A DNA stretch of 64,000 nucleotides from Myxocyprinus asiaticus (GCF_019703515.2 NC_059373.1:12621281-12685280); one strand, 5' to 3'; positions 11,291 to 23,705 are shown, counted from the first letter of the stretch. Made by a program: numbers and translations. The notes: a model not told the origin generated them from the sequence alone.

Positions 11291-11501
11291 TAGCGCTTTC
11301 TACTGAACTAGTGGGCCTCATTCATGAACCACGAGCAGAACAAATTTGTGTGTAACTATTTGTGATTTCCATTCTTACAGCACAATGACTCTTATCAGCC
11401 AGTTCTTAAAAATGCACTGAACCACAAGTCAATCATTTCATCATGGTTAACTCAACATGAACCAAGAACTTTTACTCTGTTATGTGTAAGGCTCATGAGA
11501 C

Positions 11502-11970
11502 TTAAAGTAGTAGTTCACCCAAAAATTAAAATTCTCTCTTCCGTCCAGGGCTCTGATGCTGTTTGAAATGGCCGAACTCTCGCGTGACGTTCGTTCTTCT
11601 GTTGTTAATAAGCGCTGCTTCCGAATTCTTGCGTGAACTCACCGACGTGCTTACGTTACGCGACAGCTACGTGATGCGCCAACCGCTGGCAGGAAGCGCT
11701 TTTTAAAAGTTAAATGTTTTAATTATCAAATTATTTTATATACAAATGTATCGATTTGCTTCAGAAGATATTCATTGATCGACTGGAGTCGCATGGATTA
11801 CTTTTATGTGCCTAAATGTGACTTTTGGACTGTCAAAGTGCTAGCACCGTTTACATGCATTATAAGGACCCGACAGACCTCTATCTTCTTCTAAAAATCT
11901 TAATTTGTGGGATGGCATCAGGGTAAGTGAATAAAGAGACTTTTCATTTTCGGGAACTATTCCTTTAAAG
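11502..11970. repeat. TIR-type MITE, variant B of the 'AGTTCACCC' family
   Basis: Ends read CTTAAAGTAGTAGTTCACCC and GGGAACTATTCCTTTAAAG. The middle differs from the main family and carries CTCGCGTGACGTTCGTTCTT and ATCGACTGGAGTCGCATGG. The same variant is found at 20120-20697. Confidence 0.75.
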
Positions 11971-12507
11971 CTGCTATCTGTAAGATTAACAACAAGTGTT
12001 TGAAATGGGTACTGCAGTCCAAATTCAAAATATTGGAGAGTTGTCTGCCCCGCCCCAGACTCGAAGCTCATGCGGGTTGCCAGAATGAGCGAAACTGAAA
12101 ATGTCTCCAATATTTAACCTTGTTTTACTATGCCTCTGGTCATGGTGGTTTTTAGATGGATGGCGAGGCTTTTTAGGTCGGGTGGAATCTGTTATCTCTG
12201 ATCCAGATAGTTTGCTGGCTTCCATGGCTGCAGCACGCAGTGTTGTTTGCCTGCAAACTTGTTCAAATCTGGCAACCCGGCAGTGTCTAAATACTATTGG
12301 TGGGTGGGCAGTGGGCACGATCATACAGGCCAAAACATAAACACAAAGTCCGGCCCAGAATGGAAACTTAAAAGTAGAATATACTGGCTGTAGCACTGTT
12401 ATCAGAGAAGCCAGTATTTCAACTTAGCATGTTTCCTAATTCTCTAATGACATATTATGGTCATTTTATAACTTAGTACAGTAACAATATTACATATAGC
12501 ACCTTTA
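11966..12507. repeat. Non-autonomous DNA element with TGCTATxTGTAA ends
   Basis: Directly abuts the preceding MITE. The left end is TAAAGCTGCTATCTGTAAG and the right end ATTACATATAGCACCTTTAT is its inverse. The interior contains GC-richer sequence that opens two overlapping frames (12025-12396 minus, 12101-12340 plus), neither resembling a protein family. Confidence 0.6.
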
Positions 12508-13062
12508 TATAAGAGTGATTTGGACTGTTGTTGATTTGACAATGTGTAGTTAAAGATAGAATTGAGTTTTGTTGTAATTAGTAGTATTTTATAAAAATGA
12601 ATAAATTAATTAATAAAAGTCTGCAGAATTGCAGTTCTTATTGCCAAATATTTCTTCCTCATACTAAAAGGAATTATTGGAACCGTTAATGTTTTGGAAT
12701 CGTAAAGAGAAATCGGAACTGGAATTATTCATTTCCTTACAGTTCAGGTCCCTAGTTCCCAAATTTTTAGCAGTTATTTTCTTTATGATGTTTCCAGTCA
12801 ATGGATGTTTTAAAATAATTTTTATTCGAACCAATTCACTAATAAATTACATTATTACTAATAACGTTAAGTTATCCTTTACTGTCCTTCTGCAAGGAAA
12901 TTTGTCTTGGACTCGAATGCTGCAGCGATACACAACAAATACCAACACAATACTGAATTAACAATTAATACAATCATAAAAGTAATAATAAAAAATGTAC
13001 ACAAACTAAAAAAGTTTGACTGTTTTCTTGAAGAGAACGATCTACTAACAAATCGAATTTCT

Positions 13063-13456
13063 TTTTTTTTTTTTTTTTTTCAATTTGGAATGCCCAATTC
13101 CCAATGTGCTTTTAAGTCCTCGTGGTCACGTAGTGATTCGCCTCAGTCCGGGTGGCTGAGGATGAATCCCAGTTGCCTCCGCGTCTGAGACCATCAACCC
13201 GCGCATCTTATCACGTGGCTTGTTGAGCTCGTTGCCACGGAGACATAGCGCATGTGGAGGCTTCACGGCAACCACGCCCAACTCACCACACGCCCCACCG
13301 AGAACGAACCACATTATAGCGACCACGAGGAGTTTACCCCATGTAACTCTACCCTCCCTAACAACTGTGCCAATTCGGTTGCTTAGGAGACCTTTCGAAC
13401 TAGCAAACTCCAGGGGTGGTAGCCAGCGTATTTTACCACTGAGCTACCCAGGCCCC
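13063..13456 (-). mobile_element. tRNA-derived SINE, copy 1
   Basis: Read on the minus strand, the tRNA-like head starts near 13456 (GGGGCCTGGGTAGCTCAG), the body contains ATAAGATGCGCGGGTTGATG, and the tail CCAAATTG is followed by an A run (T run at 13063-13080 on the plus strand). ACAAATCG occurs just outside each end, a likely target duplication. It shares its whole structure with the copy at 60919-61342. Confidence 0.8.
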
Positions 13457-14908
13457 ACAAATCGTCTTGCAAGCGTTTTACTTTAGAAAAGTTTTACATA
13501 AAAACAATACCTATGAAATACATAACCTAACTGCTCAAACCCTCTCAGAAAAAACTAATGTCTGTAGCCATGGTAACTCCTTTCAGCACAGAATGTCCTG
13601 AGTAAGCAGTCAAAACAAGCATGTCCATTTATTCTGACTAATTGCAAAATGAAACAATTCGACAGCTGGGGCATTGCCCAAAAAAGAAAAAAAAAAAAAA
13701 CAATGTAGCAAAGAAACAACACATTCCAATTAAATACCTTAGCCTTCTGAATGACTACACAGACCTGGAACCCAAGACTAGACACATAACTACCAACTCA
13801 AATGACGGCAGTCAAATTCACGAAATTCAGTTGACATCCATTATTGTGACATTGACCTCATGGCTTAAACTCTCCCTGTCAGAAGTGGACCGTTACTGCT
13901 GTTGTGAAATGGGAGAATGCAAAAACAGACCCCAAATGTTTGTGTAGAGCTCTGATCGTGAGCTGTTGCATCATCAAAAGCTGATCTTCCTACAAGAGAT
14001 CCTAAAAACTTATCTGACATAAGATTCACACAGTCAACAGCAGGATCTCCAATATCTCAAACCAACTCTTGGAAAAGGAAGCCTGGTACAAATATGTCTC
14101 GTTTTGGATTGTTTAAAACATGCAAAAACAGTTGTATTCACCATCTGGTATGTATAACAGCAATTACCATAGTGTAATGATGTGAAATTAAATTATGGCC
14201 AGAAGTAAAGCAATTAAGATTCAAGAGCAAAACAAGAACAGTGCAGCAATTTGGAATACATTAATAACATGTCATGGCAAGAGAACTATTGGTGGCTTAA
14301 ATCCTGTTCCATTTTAATGACAGGCTTGAATATAAAAAAACCCATAAACAAACCTGAGACATATTTTTAACCCAGGAAAAGCGACTTAACATTATAGTTA
14401 AACTTTCTTTCACTCAAAATGAACAATTCCCCTTTTTCAACACAACCCTGAACCTCAAGCCAAGGAACAAGTTGTCTTGCTCTCTCGCCAAGACAGCCCA
14501 CTTTAGATCAGGTGCCAAGCCTGTTAAACTACACTGATCATCCATAGACCTGAAGGAACCATAGAATAACACCAATATAACAAGCTAATAAAGATCAGAT
14601 AAAATACATGATTGTAAGTTCACTTTCAGTCCATCATTCCCAACCAGTCTGCATTCTAACTGGATTCCGCCTAAACCCACAGCTACACATACTCGACGAG
14701 TTATGTATATTTTCATATCAATAACAATTTTATACGCGTCTTACGTTGAAGATATCAGATTTTTTTTAACTCTTATGGGCTAAATCGGGAAAAGGGGCCT
14801 GTAACATTTTTTGACGGAATCTAGCAAGCTAAAGTGGCTAGTTAGCCTGAGGTGATACGCCAAAGCACAAAACGACATATTCAACGGAGGAATTCGGTGT
14901 CTCGTTAC
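13457..14908 (-). other. rab5a first-intron sequence, no repeat or exon recognised
   Basis: AT-rich sequence with short A runs (13682-13700). Open frames here are short and do not resemble known proteins. Confidence 0.35.
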
Positions 14909-15170
14909 CTCAATGCCAGCCGACAGGTCGGGTAAACCGATTTCCGGCGAAGGGGTGCTAATATGTGATAAATACTTTCCTTGTTATTGGGGTCGGTTGG
15001 TGCGAATTTTACTGACCCCGATCAAGTCTCCTCCTTTCTTTTCTCTCGCAACTTCCCCTATAGAACCAAAACACAAACAAGCGTTTCCGCCCCTCATGCC
15101 ACGTCAGATGACACTTCCGCCCTGCAACAACGTACTTCCTGTTAACGGGAGTCGAATTTCAAACTGATTT
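14909..15170 (-). promoter_or_regulatory. rab5a: Probable rab5a promoter and non-coding first exon
   Basis: A donor-like GCATTGAG|GTAACGAG sits at 14909/14908 on the minus strand, and CpG density rises across 14910-15170. On the minus strand there are two ETS-type sites (GGGCGGAAGT at 15122-15113 and an AGGAAGT near 15135), a GGGGCGGAAA box, and a CRE-like TGACGTGG. RAB5A genes normally begin with a non-coding exon followed by a long intron before the ATG exon; the acceptor at 8359 fits. The TSS itself is inferred. Confidence 0.5.
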
Positions 15171-15246
15171 AGTTTGATAAATGTATGTTCTGTAAAGATT
15201 AACCAGAAACATTTTCCCATCTGTTTTTGAGTGGCCGCCCCGTTCA

Positions 15247-15306
<60 letters not shown>
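15247..15306. repeat. (TA)n microsatellite
   Basis: About 30 TA units. Confidence 0.95.
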
Positions 15307-15310
<4 letters not shown>

Positions 15311-16048
15311 TTTAGAATGATGTCTATCAATTTATGTGCAGAAAAACAATTTATACTCTCTCCCTTTTAGAAAACAATGTATTAATTGTCACCAACGTAA
15401 CAAAGATGTCAACCTTTCTTTTATAACAAACCTCTTAAGGTTATTTATCCATGATGAAATGGTTGGAAAATAAAACCAACTTTAATTAATTTCAGATAGA
15501 ATTGAAATGTTATCATAAGATGGTAAAGTTATGTTTATGTTTTTCACCAGCACAAAGATTTGTAAAAATAAATAAATAAATAATTTATATAACTTAACAG
15601 ATAAGTTATTTTTGACTTTTAAAACCCCTGTTTCGTAATATTTGTATTATATTTGAACATGTTTACCGTGTCTGCTGTTTCAATAAAAAAATAAAAATAA
15701 AAAAAATAAAACCTGATTTAATTATTAAAAATGGCCTCTTATGAGTGAAGAAAGTCTCTTTTTTACCATTGTTTTATGACATTATCCACCATTATAGTTT
15801 AATAATGCATTTATAGTAATTTACTATGTGTTTTGATATTGGACGTACCGTGTGAGATTTCCTGTTCATTTTTCTCTGCTTGTAGCCTATATATTAAAAA
15901 AAATATCTCAAAGAGATTAAACCTGCAATTGTATTATGTAGCACAATAAACAGATTTTGTAATCTAAATTTGAGATAATTTCTACACTGACATGCAGTTA
16001 TAATAGCTATCAACAGAGGGCACAAGAACACTGTATTGTTACTGATGG

Positions 16049-16110
16049 TGGGCCTTTTTATCTATCTATCTATCTATGTATCTATCTATATATATATATA
16101 TATGTATCTA

Positions 16111-16186
<76 letters not shown>
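16049..16186. repeat. (TATC)n/(TA)n compound microsatellite
   Basis: TATC units (ATCTATCTATCTATG) give way to a long TA run. The short Ile/Tyr frames across it on both strands are artefacts of the repeat. Confidence 0.95.
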
Positions 16187-16191
<5 letters not shown>

Positions 16192-16293
16192 AAATTAAAT
16201 TTGCCAATGCCCAATAAAATTCTGATCCAGAAATATATAGTTATATAATTCATTATACAATTACATAAATACACATGCCTGGAGAAAAGCAAC

Positions 16294-16300
<7 letters not shown>

Positions 16301-16335
<35 letters not shown>
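16301..16335. repeat. (TA)n microsatellite
   Basis: About 17 TA units directly beside the left edge of the element at 16337. Confidence 0.9.
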
Positions 16336-16336
<1 letters not shown>

Positions 16337-16338
<2 letters not shown>

Positions 16339-17149
16339 GTATTCCACTACAGATTACAGAATACATGCTGTAAAATGTAATTTGTAACGATATTCCGTTA
16401 GATTACTCAAGGTCAGTAACGTATTCTAAATACTTTGGATTACTTCTTCAGCACTGGTAGATTTTTTCACTTGTTTTGACTATAAAAACTCTGCCAGTAC
16501 GGTAAGACAAAATACACATGTTAAAAATACATTCTCTGATAAACCTAAATATCTTATGCTGTGCTTGTTTCTAAAACAAGATAAATCAAATTGATCTTGT
16601 TTTAAGGATTTTTAGATATTTTTACAGGAAAACAATACAAAAATTATTGTCAAGAATATGATTTTTGCCCTAATATCAAAGGTTTTACTAGAAAAAAAGA
16701 AATTATGATCCAACGTGAATTTTCTTGATAAAAAAAAAATATGATCGTGCCTGGTAACGTGCAAGTAAAATGGCTAGAAATATTTTTATCTTAGCGTAAA
16801 GCTGACAATTTACACAAGGTTTATTTCTATTTCTTCTGCTCCAGACTTACTTCTCTGTCTGCTCGTATGAATGTAACACATCATAAGAAAGTGTTTCACC
16901 GCTGTTCAAATGCACTTTGGATCGCATCATTTATATGTATAAATGTTTTGCATCTGAAAGGAATAAATATTAAATGAAACAAATGACAATAAAATGCAAA
17001 GTAATCTCTTCAGTAATCAAAATACTTTTTGAATGTAACTGTATTCTAATTACCAATGATTTAAATTGTAATTGTAGTGGAATACAGTTACTTATATTTT
17101 GTATTTTAAATACGTAATCCCGTTACATGTATTCCGTTACTCCCCAACT
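16337..17149. repeat. hAT-like element, TTACTCCCCAAC family, copy 1 (left end lost)
   Basis: It shares nearly all of its length with 33791-34622 and 52686-53463: ATTCCACTACAGATTACAG, GATCGTGCCTGGTAAC, TTCTTCTGCTCCA and the right end TCCGTTACTCCCCAAC. The CAGGGTTGGG terminus is missing and replaced by the TA run. Confidence 0.75.
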
Positions 17150-17610
17150 GTAACGAGTGGCTGACGCTGGCAATGACGAAGACGATGACATGAGAACCCA
17201 AGTGCAAATTTATTAATAAATGTGATATCCAAAAAACCCTAATTACAAATGTGAAACATAAACATGACTTGACTTAGAACTTGGCTGGACATAAACATGG
17301 CTGGACATAAACATGGCTGGACATAAACTGCCAACGTTACATTCACAATACCTGACAACCAACAATGGAAAACATGAGGGCTTAAATATTTGGACATGGG
17401 AGAACATAAACCAATGAACAAACAGAACTCTAAACAAGATAATCAAACAATAAACCAATGAAAACAAGACACATGAACATGGAGGGAAACATGAACATGG
17501 AGGGAAACATGAAATCACATGACTAGGGACACATGACATGAAACAGGAAATAACTTTCAAAATAAAAGACATGAAAAACATGAATCAACAAAATACACAT
17601 GACACCAACC
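17150..17610 (-). repeat. Dispersed repeat rich in CATGTT/AACATGG, copy 1
   Basis: Matches the inverse of 58150-58590: shared words include CTTATTCTAAATTT-poor, TTGG- and AACATGAGGG-type blocks such as AATCAAACAATAAACCAATG and ACATGAACATGGAGG. Short tandem duplications of GGCTGGACATAAACAT (17282-17325) and GAACATGGAGGGAAACAT (17474-17510) lie inside. Its class is not identified. Confidence 0.55.

Positions 17611-17611
<1 letters not shown>

Positions 17612-17657
<46 letters not shown>
17612..17657. repeat. (TA)n microsatellite
   Basis: About 22 TA units after CCTGTA. Confidence 0.95.
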
Positions 17658-17659
<2 letters not shown>

Positions 17660-17859
17660 GGTTTTTCCTAATTGCTTGAAGGAATGTTTCGGTACAGTTA
17701 GTGTTCATTAAAATGGTCAAGAAATGGCAAACACAATAAACTATAATTGCCCTTTTAAATAAGATGACACACACAAAACAAGACCTCTGAGAATGTATGT
17801 GCCATAAATAATAGGAGCATTGTGTTATTTAGGCTTAAAATGAAGATCAGTCATACTTA

Positions 17860-17960
17860 GGGTTGCCACCCGTCCCGTGAAATACGGGATTGTCCTGTAT
17901 TTAAAGATGAAATTATGTGTCCTGTATTTAAGCCTGGTCAGATGACATCACGGTGAAATC
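17860..17960. repeat. Fragment of a transposon end (GGGTTGCCACCCGTCCCGTG)
   Basis: The words GGGTTGCCACCCGTCCCGTG and ATACGGGATTGTCCTGTATT resemble a frequent fish DNA-transposon terminus. Only this end is seen; no matching partner was found. Confidence 0.35.
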
Positions 17961-18369
17961 GTTCCAGTTCGCTAATTTAAAATTGATATAAGTTGGAAAT
18001 TTTGCCTATAGGGTGGGACTGCCAGAAAAGTCCACACAATGTGCTAAAACTGTGTTCAAAAAGATGTACAAAATTACACAGATCGAACAATGAAATACAA
18101 TCATTGAGTCATAAAGACAAGAAGTACAGATGAAGAAAAAAAAATAATAGAAAAGATAAATAAAAATGATAAAAAAATAACTAATAAACCAACCAAAATG
18201 TAGACATAAATAAGATAAATAATCAAATATATATATAAAGTTCTCATTTTAGCATGTAAGAAAGGATATACCATTTTCATTATTAATTACTTGCATTTAA
18301 AAAATTAAATACAAACGCATTTATTGCAAAAACTGTGGAGTATGTGGTAAGGGGCCATGATATATTTAT

Positions 18370-18960
18370 TATATATACTTTCATTCTTCAGCTGAACACA
18401 AACGAAAATTTTTAGATGAATATCTCAGCTCTGTTGGTTCATACAATGCAAGTGAATGGGTCCCAAACCTTTGAAGCTCCAAAAAGCACATAAAGGCTGC
18501 AAAAAAATAATCCATATGACTGTGTCACTATCAGAAGTGATATGATAGGTGTGGGTGTCCTTTCTTACTATAAATTCTTCTCCCTGCCCAGTAGATGGCG
18601 ATATGCACGAAGAATGCGAACCTCCAAAAACAATAGAAGAATGTGAAAGTGAATGTGGAGATTTGTAGTAAATAAAAAAAGGACTTAAATATTGATTAGT
18701 TTCTCACCCTCACCAATTATATCACTTCTGAAGACATGTATTTAACCACTGGAGTCTTATGGATTACTTTTATGCTGCCTTTATGTAATTTTTGGACCTT
18801 CAAAGTTATGGCCACCATTCTCTTGTACTGTATGGACCTACAGGGCTGAATATTCTTCGAAAATCTTTGTTTTTGTTCTGCAGAAGAAAAAAAAATCATA
18901 CACATCTGGGATGGCATGATGGTGAGTAAATGTTGAGAGAATTTTTATTTTTGGTAAACA
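18370..18960. repeat. TIR-type MITE, 'AGTTCACCC' family, copy with decayed ends
   Basis: Internal arms are clear (GAATATCTCAGCTCTGTTGG, TGATATGATAGGTGTGGGTG, ACCACTGGAGTCTTATGGAT), while both termini have decayed (right end TTTTTATTTTTGGTAAACA). Confidence 0.7.
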
Positions 18961-19984
18961 AAAAATTATTTAAGTGTAATTATGAATTGTCTTCAAGTTG
19001 CTTAGGATAGCTATACATGGTTACAGAATATGTCATTAAAACATAGAATACGTAGAATGGAAACAGTCACCTCTACACAATACACAGATCTTATAGTGCA
19101 CAGTGCAAAAATAAATGGATATGTCAATTTTGCAGTAGTTTGTCAAACCCTAGCAATCTATTTCTTAGCTGTTACATAATTTTTCCAGGAAGAAAAAAAA
19201 AGAGTCAATGTTCAGATCCCACCAGCTGCCTTTTTGACCTACTGTGTCATGATTACACAAGACTGCTATTGTAATTGAGGTCTCTGTGGGGCCCAATGAC
19301 ACATTAATCGGTCTTAAAAAATATAGACCTCCTTTGAATATAATGCAATGCAGTATTAAATGTGAGCTTAATGCAGTGCCTGGAGGCACTGTACTTCCGA
19401 AAACACTTCCGTTTTTGTTTTGTTTTAAATTATAGGGTATTATATTCATCAGATAAAAAAATGCATATTATCTAACTATATATTTATAATAATGACAGAA
19501 TATGAATCATTGTACTCCTTTTCTTTTGGTGAAAAACAGCATGAGAACCTAAACTGTGGCAACAATATTGATTTTCTAATAGTTAATCGATATGAAAGTC
19601 ATTAAACAGGGTTTTTTGCTTGTCAAGATTTAAGCCATGATTTATTACATTAAAAGTACATATATTTAATGTGTGCACAATAAGGATTCAGATAACAACA
19701 TTTATCAGGAAAGCTGCTTCCATATCTCTCTGTTTCATGACTCAGTGAAGATTTCATTTTAGTAACTTTTCACTTTAAGAACAAGTAAGCTATGCTATGC
19801 ATTGTACTGTACTTGCCAATTCTGTTCTTAACAGTGTGACTGCATGTTAAAAATAAGGAAGTTCATCCTTGAGGATTTGTGGAAATTATATTTTTCATCA
19901 TGCTTCCTGGTGTTATATATTCATGTATTCCTGAGAGGTAATTCATAGGACCTGTGAGAGTGGCAGTGTGTGAAGCATAAAGTT
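18961..19984. other. Intergenic, nothing recognised
   Basis: AT-rich sequence without clear repeat ends or exons. Confidence 0.35.
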
Positions 19985-20119
19985 ATGAGGAGCCGTGTAG
20001 GCCATAATTGTTGAAAAGCCTCTTACGAACACTAGTGAATTGAATACATTAATACAAACATTTGTGAAATTCACTTACATGTATTATTGAAAAGCTTCTT
20101 ACATACACTAGTGAAATTA

Positions 20120-20697
20120 AGATATTGAAAGTAATCTACAAGACTCCAGTCGATCAATTAATGTCTTCTGTAGCAAATCGCTAGGTTGGTGTAAGAAATA
20201 AATCGATAATTTCTTTTCTTTTTTTTTTACTTTACATAGTTGCTTCCGGCCAGCACTGGGATGCTGTTTAAAATGACTTAACTCTCACGTGACGTTCGTT
20301 CCTCTGTTGTATACAAAGTGTGCACTTACAACTTCTCGCGTGAATTTGCCGATGACCATTGGCTTATGTTATTGATGCGTCAACTGCTGGCAGAAAGCGA
20401 TTTTTTTAAGTTAATAAAGTTTTAATTATCTATTTGTTTCTTACACAAACCTATCGATTTGCTTCAGAAGACATTAATCGATCGACTGGAGTCATGTGGA
20501 TTACTTTTATGCTGCCTAAATATGCCTTTTGGACCATCAAATAGAGAGCAGCCTGATGGCACCCATTTACTTACATTATAAGGTAAAAATCTTAATTTGT
20601 ATTCTCCTGAAGAAAGACAGACATACACATCTGGGATGGCATCAGGGTAAGTGAATAATGAGAGAATTTTCATTTTTGGGTGAACTATTCCTTTAAT
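20120..20697. repeat. Variant-B MITE (left end truncated)
   Basis: Matches 11502-11970 in CTCACGTGACGTTCGTTCCT, CGATTTGCTTCAGAAGA and CGATCGACTGGAGTC. The right end TGGGTGAACTATTCCTTTAA is intact; the left end lacks the AGTTCACCC terminus. Confidence 0.7.
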
Positions 20698-20903
20698 GCA
20701 GGACATTTTCATTGGTCTGTTTGAAAGAGATTTCAGTAGTGGTTGTGAGACAATCACTAATGTATGTAAGGAACTTTTCAATGATGCATATGAATAAATT
20801 TCACTAACTTTTGTATCAATGTATTAATTTCACTGGTGTTTGTAAGCTTTTCAGTAATGAATGCAAGTGAATTTCACTAATGTTTATATCAAGATCTTAA
20901 TTT

Positions 20904-22467
20904 TACTAAACTCAGCAACTGCTTTTATTTTCAGCAAACTTAACATGTGTAAATATCTGTATGAACATATAAAGATTCAACAACTAAGACATAAACTGAA
21001 CAAGTTTCACAGACATGTGACTAACAGAAATGGAATAATGTGTCTCTGAACAGGGTGGGCAAAATCAAAAGTAACAGTCAGTATCTGGTGTGGCCACCAG
21101 CTGCATTAAGTACTGCAGTGCATCTCCTCCTCATGGACTGCACCAGATTTGTAAGTTCTTGCTGTGAGATCTTACCCCACTCTTCCATCAAGGCACTTGC
21201 AAGTTCCCGGAACTTTCTAGGGGGAATGGCCCTAGCCCTCACACTCCGATCCAACAGGTCCCAGATGTGCTCAATGGGATTGAGATCCGGGCTCTTCGCT
21301 GGCCATGGCAGAACACTGACATTCCTGTCTTGCAGGAAATCATGCACAGAACGAGCAGTATGGCTGGTGGCATTGTCATGCTGTAGGGTCATGTCAGGAT
21401 GAGCCTGCAGGGAGGGTACCACATGAGGGAGGAGGATGTCTTCCCTGTAACACACAGCGTTGAGATTGCCTGCAATGACAACAAGCTCAGTCCGATGATT
21501 CTGTGACACTGTCGCAGACCATGACGGACCCTCCACCTCCAAATCGATCCCGCTCCAGAGGACAGGCCTCAATGACAACAAGCTCAGTCCGATGATTCTG
21601 TGACACTGTCGCAGACCATGACGGACCCTCCACCTCCAAATCGATCCCGCTCCAGAGGACAGGCCTCAGTGTAACGCTCATTCCTTCAACGATAAACACG
21701 AGTCCGACCATCACCCCTGGTGAGACAAAACTGTGACTCGTCAGAGAAGAGCACTTTTTGCCAGTTCTGTCTGGCAAGGTGGGTTTGTGCCCATAGGCAA
21801 CATTGTTGCCGGTGATGTCTGGTAAGGACCTGCCTTACAACAGGCCTACAAGCCCTCAGTCCAGCCTCTCTCAGCCTATTGCGCACAGTCTGAGCACTGA
21901 TGGAGGGATTGTGCATTCCTGGTGTTACTCGGGCAGTTGTTGTTGCCATCCTGTACCTGTCCCGCAGGTATGATATTCAGATGTATCGATCCTGTGCAGG
22001 TGTTGTTGCACGTGGTCTGCCACTGCGAGGATGATCAGCTGTCCTTCCTGTCTCCCTGTAGGCTGTCTTAGGTGTCTCACGGTACGGACATTGCAATTTA
22101 TTGCCCTGGCCACATCTGCAGTCCTCATGCCTCCATGCAGCATGCCTAAGGCATGTTCACACAGATGAGCAGGGACCCTGGGCATCTTTCTTTTGATGTT
22201 TTTCAGAGTCAGTAGAAAGGTCTCTTTAGTGTCCTAAGTTTTTTTAACTGTGACCTTAATTGCCTATCGTCTGTAAGCTGTTAGTGTCTTAACGACCGTT
22301 CCACAGGTGCATGTTCATTAATTGTTTATGGTTCATTGAACAAGCATGGAAAACATTGTTTAAACCCTTTACAATAAAGATCTGTAAAGTTATATGGATT
22401 TTTACAAAATTATCTTTAAAATACAGTGTCCTGAGTAAGGGAAGTTTCTTTTTTTACTGAGCTTAGT
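20904..22467 (-). mobile_element. Tc1/mariner element with disrupted transposase
   Basis: The left end ACTAAACTCAGCAACTG and the right end TTTACTGAGCTTAGT are inverse copies, the termini of a teleost Tc1 family. TA target duplications are no longer clear. The transposase lies on the minus strand and is broken, so the copy cannot move by itself. Confidence 0.85.
21078..22185 (-). pseudogene. Tc1 transposase (DD34E), frameshifted with a 97-bp tandem duplication
   Basis: Three frames make up one transposase. 22185-21925 holds the helix-turn-helix start (MPRVPAHLCEHALGML). 21949-21686 reaches the first catalytic Asp in VLFSDESQF. 21581-21078 carries the second Asp in LQHDNATSHTA and, 34 residues later, the Glu in SPDLNPIE, ending GGHTRY. 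A 97-bp segment (21473-21569) is repeated exactly in tandem at 21570-21666; as 97 is not a multiple of 3, it breaks the frame. At least one further shift lies near 21930. The protein is a relic. Confidence 0.88.
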
Positions 22468-22959
22468 GTTTCTAAGAGGCTTTTCAACAATTATGGCCTA
22501 CACAGCTCCTCATAGTCCATTATCCTATTTAAATTCAACATGATGGAATTGCATGCCTGAGACCACTGAACAAATCAGACACATGGTCACACAGGTCATT
22601 CCTTTTATTGTTACATTCACATGCAAAATATTTCATAACCAGTTCTACTGAAGAGCAATTTTTTGTGAGGCTGGTATAATAGGGCATCGCACAAATACCA
22701 AGCTCAGCCTCCTTTTGAAAGCAAATTATAAATTAGCTGTTGGCAGTCAGTCACTTGACAGTTTTGTTGGTGCGGAATACTTAGCAAATAAATCAAATTC
22801 AAGCCACTCTGATAATGTTTTCAGCTGGCCCAGAATAATGGTCAGAGGTCCATCAGTTCAGAACCAGGTTCCTTATTATAGCCTCTCTCTCCCTAATCAG
22901 AAAGCATCACTTCTGATGCCTGCACCAGAAAGCTTCTTTATGGCTGGTTTTCTATTACA

Positions 22960-22961
<2 letters not shown>

Positions 22962-23022
<61 letters not shown>
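22962..23022. repeat. (CA)n microsatellite
   Basis: About 30 CA units. Confidence 0.95.
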
Positions 23023-23024
<2 letters not shown>

Positions 23025-23122
23025 GGCTTTAAACAGCACAACCTCTCAAGTGTGACAAAACCCTAAATGTTATAATAATTATCTTGAATATCCATGATAC
23101 AGAAATTTGGAAACTAGACCTA

Positions 23123-23705
23123 AAGGGATAGTTCACCCATAAATGAAAATTCTCTCATCATTTACTCAACCTCATGCCATCCCTGATGTGTGTGACTTTC
23201 TTTTGTTGAACACAAATGAAGATTTTTAGAAGAATATCTCAGCTCTGTAAGTCCATACAATGCAAGTGAATGGGTACCAACATCTTGAAGCTCCAAAATG
23301 CACATAAAAGCAATATAAAAGCAATACATAAGACTCCAAAGTTTAAAACTATATCTTCAAAAGTGATATGATAGGTGTGGGTGAGAAACAGGCCAACATT
23401 TAAGTCCTTTATTACTATAAATTCTACTCCATGCCCAGTAGGTGGCGATATGCACGATGAATGTGAATCACCAAAAACAAAAGAAGAAGAATGTGAAAGT
23501 GAAAGTGGAGATTTATAGTAAAAATAAGGACTTAAATATTGATCTGTTTCTCACCCACACCTGTCATATCACTTCAGAAGACATGGATTTAACCACTGGA
23601 GTCTTATGGATTACTTTTATGCTGCCTTTATGTGCTTTTTGGAGCTTCAAAATTTTGGTACCCATTTACTTGAATTGTGGGGATCTACCGAGCTGAGATA
23701 TTTTT
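23123..23705. repeat. TIR-type MITE, 'AGTTCACCC' family (right end truncated)
   Basis: The left end AAAGGGATAGTTCACCC is intact. The right arm reaches the GAGCTGAGATATT word and then stops at unrelated sequence near 23705. Confidence 0.75.

Larger units (their letters stand above)
19985..22513. mobile_element. Foldback element holding a MITE and a Tc1 element
   Basis: Starts ATGAGGAGCCGTGTAGGCC and ends with the inverse GGCCTACACAGCTCCTCAT. The inverted arms are close to 50 bp with few differences and continue as looser inverted repeats of CACTAGTGAAATT and AAGCCTCTTAC. Its interior is interrupted by a variant-B MITE (20120-20697) and by a Tc1 element (20904-22467). Confidence 0.65.

Noticed and set aside
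12025..12396. Overlapping frames of 79-123 codons
   Set aside because: Entirely within a TIR-bounded element; no protein family recognised.
16036..16292. Ile/Tyr-rich frames on both strands
   Set aside because: Translations of the TA microsatellite; the same applies at 17523-17774 and 55403-55612.
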